From Asaia bogorensis (GTDB taxonomy: Bacteria > Pseudomonadota > Alphaproteobacteria > Acetobacterales > Acetobacteraceae): a stretch of DNA of 10,587 nucleotides. A model generated the notes under the pieces. The model did not search any database and was not told where the DNA came from. It saw only the letters and a program-made list of their open reading frames with translations. Every line of letters begins with the position of its first letter. Within the stretch, counting starts at the first letter, position 1. Below are positions 1-5,130 of the stretch, one piece after another. The position numbers were made by a program, and so were the translations under genes. The DNA lies in contig CAMCEP010000077.1 in the NCBI GenBank assembly GCA_945873675.1, positions 1 to 10,587 of the forward strand. Reading direction: 5' to 3'.

Positions 1-173
1 TCGAGCGCTACAACCGCACGGTCCGGCAAGAATGGCTAAGGCTTTATTTGTTTGAAACCATCGAGGAGGCGCAGCAGATCGCAACAGAGTGGCTATGGAC
101 TTACAACCATGAACGACCGAACATGGGCATCGGCGGCATAACGCCCGCCCAGAAACTGCAATTGGCCGCGTAA
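1..173 (+). pseudogene. IS3-family transposase OrfB, C-terminal end (cut by window edge)
   Basis: This is the last 56 residues of an IS3-family DDE transposase, reading from base 3 to a TAA stop. It begins ERYNRTVRQEWL and contains YNHERPNMGIGGITPAQKL, the classic C-terminal signature of IS3 OrfB proteins. In this family the glutamate of the ERYNR block is the catalytic Glu of the DDE triad, so the window starts almost exactly on the third active-site residue. The RNase-H core and the other catalytic residues lie outside the window, so I cannot say whether the element is intact. No frameshift or internal stop is seen in the visible part. I classed it as partial rather than as a working gene. 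The family assignment is secure; the subgroup is not. Confidence 0.85.
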
Positions 174-233
174 AATTTACGCCAAAACCCCACTAGAAAG
201 GGGGGGGATTACCAAATCATTTGACGGCGGACA
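1..233 (+). mobile_element. Right-hand part of an IS3-family insertion sequence
   Basis: The transposase 3' end is followed by about 60 non-coding bases that probably hold the element's right end. Two end points are possible. One is the G-run followed by ATTACC at about 201-213. The other is the motif caaatcatttgacggcg at 213-229, followed by GACAGC. The second motif recurs at 1181-1197 with one mismatch, and a looser form lies near 3078-3093, behind another IS3 OrfB fragment. If the element ends at the G-run, the second motif is the end of a different, older IS into which this one inserted. Confidence 0.6.
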
Positions 234-517
234 GCCTGCTCAACCCAGCACTGAGCTTGAATCAGAAAGCGCCCCGATGCGGGAATCCCGGTTCTGCAGA
301 AAAAGTATGCTTTAGGTGATCGCCCGTTGAGGGGAGCCGGCTCGGCCAGGTGGCCACTCAAGCCGCCGTACGAACCAAAAAGCCGAGACTCTCTGAGAGC
401 TGAGACATCGCCGTCGTATCGCCCCAGCGCCGATGACGACCATTGTCACATTTTGTCATGAATCTGAGCGGCGCGGTCGCAAAAATTGCAACAAAAAGGG
501 CTACTCAGGAGTCCCAG
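234..517. other. Non-coding stretch, no gene recognised
   Basis: No convincing coding region lies between the IS right end and the adaptor start at 518. Short open frames at 433-621 and 486-734 overlap the adaptor gene in other frames and show no family resemblance. The only local structure noted is a short palindromic stretch, CTCTCTGAGAG, near 390. A promoter for the downstream adaptor gene would be expected here, but I cannot point to convincing -35 and -10 boxes. Confidence 0.4.
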
Positions 518-916
518 ATGCCTTTCGTTCTGTTTTTGCGTCAATCCCCGGCCTGCCTATGCATCGCCATTCTTACCTTACTTGGGGTGCTTTTGCTTCG
601 CCCACCCCTGGCTGCGCATGAAGGCCACGATCACGGCGCAGTGCCAGAGGCCGTGGCGGCCGCTGCCCCGCGAGCCGAGGCGCATAGTGACCTGTTTGAG
701 GTTGTCGCCATTCTGCAACCAGGCGGCGCGCTGACAATCACGCTGGATCGCTATGCCGATAACAGCCCGCTGGATGGCGCTATTGTCCTAACCTTTGATG
801 GGCAGGAAGTAGCGGCAGAGCGCCAAGGCATTGGCCTTTTTGTGGCGCGGCACCCGCTATTGGAACGGCCGGGTAGTCCTGACCGAAACCGCCGCCGTCG
901 TTCTGTTTGGAACTGA
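518..916 (+). pseudogene. RND efflux periplasmic adaptor (CusB/HlyD type), N-terminal fragment, frameshifted
   Basis: The reading frame encodes a signal peptide (hydrophobic CIAILTLLGVLLL) followed by the histidine-rich AHEGHDHG segment. It then continues with a region resembling the extra N-terminal domain of metal-efflux RND adaptors (SDLFEVVAIL...LTITLDRYADNSPLDGA). I chose the ATG at 518 because it follows AGGAG at a suitable distance and starts the signal peptide directly; the open frame extends upstream to 443 without support. Family adaptors are usually around 350-500 residues, but here only about 115 look native. After ...LLERPG (about base 870) the frame runs into an arginine-rich tail and stops, while the next frame reads on. 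The barrel-sandwich and membrane-proximal domains are missing. Such adaptors bridge an inner-membrane RND pump and an outer-membrane channel; this copy cannot. Confidence 0.6.
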
Positions 917-1214
917 GGCCTTGCTTTTCGCTCGGCTCCAGGCTCAGCAGCCAATGCTTGGACTTGGGATGTCAATGCAGGGGCTGGGCGTTGGGCGCGC
1001 CGGGCATGGGACAGCCCAACTGCAAGCCAATGCAAGCGTTGCCATGCGCGCCTTCATGTTTGCGAATGATAAGGTGCATCGTGCGATGTCGATCACCTAT
1101 TCAGGCAATGCAGACTGGGACTTAGCCGCCGGCATGATCCCGCACCATCAGGGCGCCATTGATATGGCGAGGAATGATCTCAAATCAGTTGACGGCGAAA
1201 AGTCAAAACGATAG
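831..1214 (+). pseudogene. DUF305 domain protein, C-terminally truncated
   Basis: From about base 1027 the frame reads like the start of a DUF305 domain, ending in GMIPHHQGAIDMAR. That HH-containing block is the hallmark of this family of secreted, ferritin-like proteins, often found with copper and other metal-resistance genes. Native DUF305 proteins continue for another 40-60 residues after DMAR, with a second helix. Here the sequence switches to NDLKSVDGEKSKR and stops, so the second half of the fold is lost. The break coincides with caaatcagttgacggcg at 1181-1197, a near copy of a motif beside the IS at the left edge. The upstream part (831-1026) shows no clear family match. It contains an ARLQAQQ stretch that may be a remnant signal-peptide end, and its true start is unclear; ATG 954 is an alternative. 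It overlaps the adaptor fragment in another frame, suggesting a deletion joined two genes. Confidence 0.6.
1181..1197. repeat. IS right-end-like motif at the DUF305 breakpoint
   Basis: caaatcagttgacggcg matches caaatcatttgacggcg at 213-229 in 16 of 17 positions. A looser relative, with 13 of 16 positions shared by eye, occurs around 3078-3093 downstream of an IS3 OrfB remnant. The site lies exactly where the DUF305 reading frame loses resemblance to its family. I infer that an IS end was left here after a deletion. No transposase sequence accompanies it. Confidence 0.4.
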
Positions 1215-1305
1215 CCTGAATCGAAGTTATTTAGGGCATCGATTGAAGTTCCCCAACGCCCCGGCAAACCAGCGATCCGCCGAATGTCTCTTAACAGAGG
1301 AAACA

Positions 1306-2286
1306 ATGCTCCATTTTGTGAAACGGCGAGTCCTGCTCGCGGGAAGCAGCGCCATCATTGCGGGGCGTGCTCATGGGCAGACGGCTTGGGTACCGAGCCG
1401 GCCGGTGCGCATCATCGTCGCTTGGCCGCCCGGTGGAGGCGTAGACACACCCACACGGCTAATTGCGGGCCCTATGCAGCAGGTTCTCGGACAGCCGGTC
1501 GTTATTGAGAACCGTGGTGGGGCCTCGGGTTCGATCGGTGCCTCCGTCGTTGCGCAGGCCGCCGCAGATGGATGCACGCTGCTGGCCGACGCGTCGCCGC
1601 ACGCGGCGAATGCCAGCCTTATGCGCGGTCTCTCCTTTGACTATGCAACGGCGTTCGCCCCCGTGACGCAGATCGTGATGAATCCACTGATCCTTGTCGT
1701 GCACCCTTCGGTGCCTGCGCAGGATCTACCAAGCTTTGTGACGTGGCTGAAAGCACAGCCGCAACCCGTTCCCTATGCATCCTCCGGCATCGGGACGGCG
1801 CCACATCAAGCAGCGGCGGTCTGGCTACAGAGGATTGGTGTGACAGCAAACCATGTGCCTTATCGGGGCGGTGGGCCTGCTATGGCCGGCCTGCTCAGCG
1901 GCGACACGCGGTTCACATTCTCGACTCTGCCGGCAGCGGTTCCCTTGGTGCAGGAAGGCCGACTGCGCGCCCTCGCCGTCGCGACCGCTGACCGGCTTCC
2001 GAACCTTCCCACCGTGCCAACCGTCGCAGAACAAGGCCTACATGGGTTCGCATGGATGGATTGGATCGGGCTATGGGCTCCAGTAGGCACGCCGCAGGCG
2101 GTTCTCCAAACACTTCACGCCGCAGTGCTAGTGAGCCTTGGGGAAACAGCCGTGCAGGAGCGCCTTGGGCAGATCGGCCAGGTACCGGTCGGCAGCACGC
2201 CCGCGGAGTTTGGGCGGTTCGTGGTGTCTCAGCGCACGGCGATGGAGGAACTTGTCCGATCCGGCCTAATCACGCCCGAAAGCTAA
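1306..2286 (+). CDS. Tripartite tricarboxylate transporter-type substrate-binding protein (Bug/TctC family)
   Basis: This is a 326-residue periplasmic solute-binding protein of normal length for the Bug/TctC family. I chose ATG 1306 because AGAGGA precedes it and it opens straight into a signal peptide with a KRR motif (residues 6-8), a hydrophobic stretch and a likely cleavage after AHG (residue 24); a Tat route is possible. The frame is open back to 1159, but that part crosses the broken DUF305 gene. Family hallmarks are PVRIIVAWPPGGGVDTPTR near the mature N-terminus, VVIENRGGASGSIGA in the first lobe, and VPYRGGGPAMAGLLSGD with LPNLPTVPTVAEQG further on. These proteins capture carboxylic acids for a TctAB-type membrane transporter. 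No TctA or TctB gene lies nearby, which is common for this expanded family, so the ligand cannot be predicted. No damage is visible. Confidence 0.88.
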   Translation: MLHFVKRRVLLAGSSAIIAGRAHGQTAWVPSRPVRIIVAWPPGGGVDTPTRLIAGPMQQVLGQPVVIENRGGASGSIGASVVAQAAADGCTLLADASPHAANASLMRGLSFDYATAFAPVTQIVMNPLILVVHPSVPAQDLPSFVTWLKAQPQPVPYASSGIGTAPHQAAAVWLQRIGVTANHVPYRGGGPAMAGLLSGDTRFTFSTLPAAVPLVQEGRLRALAVATADRLPNLPTVPTVAEQGLHGFAWMDWIGLWAPVGTPQAVLQTLHAAVLVSLGETAVQERLGQIGQVPVGSTPAEFGRFVVSQRTAMEELVRSGLITPES

Positions 2287-2514
2287 CACAGGAGCTAGGC
2301 CGTAATTCGCCAACCTAGTTTGCCCAGGCCTTCGCCTTAAAACGGGGCCTGACGCTGCGCAATACGCGAAGCCCCATGCCGGTACCCGTTGCCCAAATCA
2401 CCCAAATGCGCAAACTTCAGTCTACCCGCCCCATAATGAATAAGCCAATCATGCACTAACATTTATATCGGACCACTCATTGGGGGCCGGTCATCATTGG
2501 GAGGGAACACCAAC
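2287..2514. other. Intergenic region between the Bug protein and a small secreted protein
   Basis: About 230 bases with no coding signal. A weak stem (caggcc at 2325-2330 with ggcctg at 2346-2351) follows the Bug gene, but no T-run comes after it, so I do not call it a terminator. Any promoter for the small gene at 2515 should lie here; I cannot place it firmly. Confidence 0.35.
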
Positions 2515-2766
2515 ATGCCACGGGTCATCTTCTTGCTGGGGTTGGTTGGGGTGCTGAGCTTGCTGTCTATGCCGGCCATGGCCAGTTACTACGTGTATTG
2601 CGCCAATGGCCGTGTGGAAGTGGATGGCCGCAATCCAGCGCAAATGCGTAGCGCCCGTGGTTCTGGTGTATGCCAATTGGGCGCGGAATTTAAATACCTG
2701 TCTGATGCGCAAAGCTTTGCGCAGCGTAATTTTGGCGGGGCTGGTAAGGCGTGTTCCTGCCGATAG
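2515..2766 (+). CDS. Small secreted four-cysteine protein, function unknown
   Basis: This 83-residue protein begins at ATG 2515, with GGGAGG placed about ten bases upstream. An earlier TTG at 2497 overlaps that ribosome-binding site, so I reject it as the start. Residues 1-23 form a clear signal peptide (hydrophobic FLLGLVGVLSLL, then AMA before the likely cleavage), leaving a mature protein of about 60 residues. Four cysteines remain, at residues 29, 53, 80 and 82, the last two in a C-terminal CSC motif. This suggests two disulphides in the periplasm or metal binding. I recognise no family. It is isolated between the Bug gene and IS debris, with no operon partner. A signal peptide, a good ribosome-binding site and ordinary codon use make it a likely real gene. 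Confidence 0.6.
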   Translation: MPRVIFLLGLVGVLSLLSMPAMASYYVYCANGRVEVDGRNPAQMRSARGSGVCQLGAEFKYLSDAQSFAQRNFGGAGKACSCR

Positions 2767-2822
2767 TAGGACCTTGAGTGCCAATTGCCGATGATCAAGG
2801 TGCTGAAGGAGCCCAATTTGGG

Positions 2823-3093
2823 TTGTCCTGCTCCCCTAAAACTGTTCCATCGTTTCTTTAGTGCGAGGGGGCATAGTTGATGGCACGGAAGCCTGAACAA
2901 CCTGAACCCGGCTGATGTCTATTTCAGCAGGGGCCAGACCATCCTGCTGGAGCGTAAGCGCATCAAGCCCCGAACCATCCAGCACCGCTGCTTGATGCAT
3001 CGCCAACACGCAGCTTAACCTTAATGGCGAAATGGGCCAGATACTCCGTTAGCCTTCACGCCAATCAGTCTCCAATTATTTGGCGACGGAAAT
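2823..3093 (+). mobile_element. Internally deleted IS3-family remnant (left end joined to OrfB tail and right end)
   Basis: The left boundary begins near tgtcctgctcccctaaaac (2824). It is about 80 percent identical by eye, over roughly 68 bases, to the left end at 3930. Both run to an ATG that opens an orfA (MARK here, MAPK in the other copy). Here orfA is cut after a few codons and the sequence jumps into the last 42 codons of an OrfB transposase in a different frame. About 60-75 bases further lies a right-end-like motif near 3078-3093. The result is a MITE-like deletion derivative of about 270 bases that cannot move by itself. Confidence 0.6.
2890..3018 (+). pseudogene. IS3-family transposase OrfB, last 42 codons
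   Basis: The frame reads NLNPADVYFSRGQTILLER and continues to RCLMHRQHAA before a TAA stop. The block LTPADVYFGRGQTILLERERIK is typical of the extreme C-terminus of one group of IS3 OrfB proteins, so the match is strong although short. All catalytic residues are missing. The fragment is fused at its 5' side, near 2890-2900, to the opening codons of the orfA of what is probably the same element, in another frame. No start codon or ribosome-binding site serves it. Confidence 0.7.
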
Positions 3094-3174
3094 CGAGCCC
3101 GAATACTTTACGGATATTTACAAGTGCGTAAACGCTGAAGTAAACGTGTTGAAGAACACAGGGGAAAAATTCCG

Positions 3175-3732
3175 TTGAAAACATTAATTGCTATCATGCT
3201 ATTGTTCGTCACCGTAGCTTTGTCTGGGTGCGCCGCGCCTGTTGTTGAAGTCGCCCTGCAGGCGCGAGATTCCCTGAGCCGTGGTGACTTGGAACAGGCC
3301 GCCGCCCAAGGTGACGCGAAAGCGCAATATGATCTTGGTGACACCTATTGCTGTGCAATCACTGGCCAGACTGACAGCGCCGTATCAGCTTATGACAATG
3401 AGAAGGCGACCTATTGGATGTGTAAGGCAGCGCAGCAAGATTATGCCCCAGCCGCATATCGTCTGGCTCGCATTTATTCCGGCGATGTGGTGAGCGGGGT
3501 GCGCATTTTAAGGCGTGCTGCTCAAATAGCAGCCACACCGCAAAAGGATAATGCCGTTGCATTGATGTGGGCGCGGCGGGCCGCTGCCCAAAACGCATCT
3601 GGTGCTAGCGCGTTTGCGCGCGATATTTCCAGAAGAGCATCTTCGGCGGAATTGCGGCGAGCCAACCAGCTGGCCTCCGACTGGCAGTCTGCACCTTGCG
3701 TCTGGTCACAAGTATTCGCCGCTGCGCGCTGA
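3175..3732 (+). CDS. Sel1-like repeat lipoprotein
   Basis: This is a 185-residue predicted lipoprotein. I place its start at the TTG at 3175, because AGGGG lies eight to ten bases upstream and the product opens with a perfect lipoprotein signal: MKTLIAIMLLFVTVALSGC, with lipobox LSGC and lipidated Cys19. The first ATG downstream would cut into the signal peptide. The mature part is helical and alanine-rich with degenerate Sel1/TPR-like units: AAAQGDAKAQYDLGDTY (about 42-58), EKATYWMCKAAQQ...AYRLARIYSG (about 77-102) and NAVALMWARRAAAQN (about 126-140). Sel1 repeats make protein-binding surfaces, and lipoproteins of this kind are usually anchored in the outer or inner membrane. Further cysteines at 59, 60, 83 and 175 are unusual. 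IS remnants lie on both sides, so it may be a passenger gene. No partner is evident. Confidence 0.65.
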   Translation: MKTLIAIMLLFVTVALSGCAAPVVEVALQARDSLSRGDLEQAAAQGDAKAQYDLGDTYCCAITGQTDSAVSAYDNEKATYWMCKAAQQDYAPAAYRLARIYSGDVVSGVRILRRAAQIAATPQKDNAVALMWARRAAAQNASGASAFARDISRRASSAELRRANQLASDWQSAPCVWSQVFAAAR

Positions 3733-3913
3733 ATAATTGATTGATCCCGAAGGCGTATGCCGACTTGAAGTATGTCGTATGGTATCGAGAAACACCCGAA
3801 TATACCAAGGAAAAGGCACAAACCTAAAAAGATTTTTGCCAAGTTGCGGCGGGTCGATGTTCCTTTTTCGTATGGGGTAGCCACCAGTTGCGTGGTTTCG
3901 CGATTATGTAGGA

Positions 3914-3941
3914 GGGGGCAGGGCGCAGCTGTCCTGCCCCC
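3914..3941. repeat. Perfect 9-bp inverted repeat at an IS left end
   Basis: gggggcagg (3914-3922) pairs with cctgccccc (3933-3941) across a ten-base loop. The right arm is part of the IS left end shared with 2824 (tgtcctgc...). The left arm could be the abutting right end of another copy, as in IS3 tandem or circle junctions. It could also act as a transcription terminator for the lipoprotein gene, though no T-run follows. Confidence 0.5.
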
Positions 3942-4074
3942 CCTAAACTTCTCCATGGTTTGTATAGTACCAGCGGCATATTTGATGGCACCGAAGCGTT
4001 ATTCGGATGAAGATTGCCTTGGGATTTTGCGCCAGGTTGAGGTTGCTTTGGCGGGCCGGGCGGTTGCAGCCTAA
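3930..4074 (+). mobile_element. IS3-family left end with orfA stub
   Basis: The sequence from 3930 parallels the left end at 2824, with about 55 of 68 positions shared and one gap. It then enters an orfA starting at ATG 3985. The 29-residue product (MAPKRYSDEDCLGILRQVEV, then ALAGRAVAA) matches the N-terminal helix of IS3 OrfA helix-turn-helix proteins, then hits a TAA at 4072. Normal OrfA proteins have about 90-100 residues, so the recognition helix and coiled coil are lost. The rest of the element is missing; the next element begins near 4154. Confidence 0.6.
3985..4074 (+). pseudogene. IS3-family OrfA, N-terminal fragment
   Basis: 29 codons from ATG 3985. The opening MAPKRYSDEDCLGILRQVEVAL corresponds to the first helix of IS3-type OrfA proteins, in which basic KR(F/Y)S(D/E)E is typical. 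Resemblance fades after LAG, and a stop follows. It cannot bind IS ends without its missing helix-turn-helix. Confidence 0.55.
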
Positions 4075-4199
4075 GCTGGGTCGATGACCGACGGCACCGC
4101 CAGCTCCGCAGCTTCAGCCGCTCATTAGCCAGGCGCAGGGGCTCAATTTGACCTGGACCAGCCCCCAATTCGACCGGACACCTGGCGCAACCATGAGGC

Positions 4200-4217
4200 C
4201 CTAGGTTTAAGCCTAGG
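4200..4217. repeat. Paired CCTAGG palindromes
   Basis: CCTAGG occurs at 4200-4205 and 4212-4217, separated by six bases, just before the orfA start of the IS2-group element. Each copy is self-complementary and the two can also pair with each other. It may be part of the element's own promoter or OrfA-binding region; no function is shown. Confidence 0.3.
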
Positions 4218-4226
4218 CATACGCCT

Positions 4227-4616
4227 ATGTCGAAGCCCGTTGAACGTGTTGAAATCATCTCCGGCATCCATCGCCGCCGGCGCTATACTGCCGGGGAAAA
4301 GGTCGGGTTGGTCTAACAGACTATGCAGCCTGGCATGACGGTCTCCGCCGTCGCCCGGCTTTATGGCGTCGCCCCGAGCCTGCTGTTCCAATGGAGGCGC
4401 CGCATGAGCGAAGTTGGACAGGAAGCGGTCAGGGCCGATGAGGAGGTTGTTCCCCTAAGCCGCATCCGCGAACTTGAAAACCGGGTCCGCGAACTGGAAC
4501 GCCTGCTTGGCCGCAAGACCATGGAAACCGAGATCCTGCGGCAGGCCCTGGAAGCCGCACGCCCAAAAAAACAAGCGTGGCACTTGCCATCGCCGCCTCG
4601 GGACGCTTCCCGGTGA
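4227..4616 (+). pseudogene. IS2-group OrfA with in-frame nonsense codon
   Basis: From ATG 4227 the frame reads MSKPVERVEIISGIHRRRRY and on to GEKVGLV, then meets TAA at 4314-4316. It continues in the same frame with QTMQPGMTVSAVARLYGVAP, then SLLFQWRRRM. Family members carry a glutamate where the stop lies (VEQTMQPG or VEETMQPG), so a single GAA-to-TAA change explains it. The helix-turn-helix (TVSAVARLYGVAPSLLFQW) and a leucine-rich coiled coil (RIRELENRVRELERLLGRK) are well preserved. This OrfA normally binds the IS ends and, by -1 frameshifting, supplies the N-terminus of the transposase. Reinitiation at ATG 4323 could still give a 97-residue protein with the whole DNA-binding domain. The good preservation after the stop suggests recent inactivation. 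Confidence 0.75.
4565..4571 (+). promoter_or_regulatory. A7 slippery site for -1 ribosomal frameshifting
   Basis: Seven A residues lie in CCA AAA AAA CAA near the end of orfA. Slipping back one base after the two AAA codons joins the orfA frame to the orfB frame (PKK then TSVALAIAASGRF). This is the usual way IS3 elements make the OrfAB transposase. Since orfB is truncated here, the site no longer yields a working enzyme. Confidence 0.65.
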
Positions 4617-4893
4617 AGACCGTCGCGGCGACACTCGGCGTGGCCAGGTCCAATCTGGTCGAGCAACTCCGGCACTCCAAGCGCCCCCAGTGCGGCCCCT
4701 ATCGGCGTGCGGAGGATGAGGCCGTGCTGATCGAAATACGCGCCATCACCGACGCCCGCCCCACCTATGGCTATCGCCGCGTCACGGCCTTGCTGAACCG
4801 GGCCAGGCGCAACGCAGGCACGCCACAGATCAATCACAAGCGCGTCTTTCGGCTCATGCGCCTCTCTTCAATGCTCCTGCAGCCCCATACCGT
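4571..4893 (+). pseudogene. IS2-group OrfB, N-terminal fragment
   Basis: In the -1 frame relative to orfA the sequence encodes VALAIAASGRFPVKTVAATL and a second helix-turn-helix region. It continues with RPTYGYRRVTALLNR and NHKRVFRLMR, the conserved segment that precedes the RNase-H core in IS3 transposases. After about MLLQPHT the resemblance ends, although the frame happens to stay open to 5092 through inverted sequence of another IS. None of the three catalytic acidic residues is present. The usual OrfB is about 280-300 residues; only about 107 are native here. Confidence 0.7.
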
Positions 4894-4912
4894 GGACCAA
4901 TGCGCGTTCAGG

Positions 4913-5105
4913 CATTTTGAAGTACGTCGCCTCCGAAATACCCGCCTTGCGGCAGATCTCGGCCACAGGATGCCCATCCGCACCCTGCTTCAAAATGAAC
5001 GCCTTCTGCGCGTCCGTAAACTTCGATGCCTTCATCGTTCTCCACTCCTCCCAGCCAGGGAAATCAGGGCAGAAAACTCTAACGCAAAATGATACAGTTT
5101 TCAGG
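4913..5105 (-). mobile_element. Inverted IS3-family left end with orfA fragment
   Basis: On the minus strand, a leader of about 70 bases precedes an orfA start at 5035. The leader begins near tgaaaactgtatcattttgc and contains an inverted repeat, gaaaact at 5072-5078 with agttttc at 5096-5102. The fragment breaks at about 4913-4916, where the IS2-group element takes over. Its outer end lies about 25 bases from the 3' end of the sulfhydrylase gene, so it marks the border between IS debris and intact chromosome. Confidence 0.55.
4916..5035 (-). pseudogene. IS3-family OrfA, N-terminal 40 codons
   Basis: The minus-strand frame from ATG 5035 reads MKASKFTDAQKAFILKQGAD, then GHPVAEICRKAGISEATYFK. 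It closely follows the helix-turn-helix of the IS3 OrfA type that starts KSRFTEAQKAFILKQ. A normal copy would continue with WRKKYAGL and a leucine-zipper helix, but here it runs into foreign sequence after YFK. A GGGAGGAG ribosome-binding site precedes the start. It may come from the same kind of element as the OrfB tail at the left window edge, since these two protein types usually occur together; that pairing is from memory. Confidence 0.7.
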
Positions 5106-5130
5106 GAGCAGAGCAGGCACCAGCAGCCCC

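Larger units (their letters stand above)
4154..4893 (+). mobile_element. Truncated IS3-family element of the IS2 group
   Basis: The probable left end starts at tggaccagcccccaattcga (4154). Then come orfA (4227-4616), an A7 slippery run (4565-4571) and the first part of orfB. The right part, including the whole DDE domain, is gone: resemblance to OrfB ends near MLLQPHT (about 4893), and inverted DNA of another IS follows. An in-frame stop at 4314 disrupts orfA as well. The copy is therefore dead twice over. Confidence 0.65.

Noticed and set aside
1159..1305. Upstream extension of the Bug protein frame to 1159
   Set aside because: It runs through the broken DUF305 end and carries no signal peptide; ATG 1306 has a ribosome-binding site and opens directly into the signal sequence.
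2325..2351. Stem-loop after the Bug protein gene as a terminator
   Set aside because: Only six pairs with a 15-base loop and no T-run, so it is not better than chance in GC-rich DNA.
3522..3956. Minus-strand open frame of 144 codons with a hydrophobic patch, opposite the lipoprotein gene end
   Set aside because: It mostly mirrors the lipoprotein gene and the IS left end; the hydrophobic stretch alone does not support a gene.
4361..4837. Minus-strand open frame of 158 codons across the IS2-group element
   Set aside because: Antisense to recognisable orfA and orfB sequence, with a serine/arginine-rich low-complexity product.
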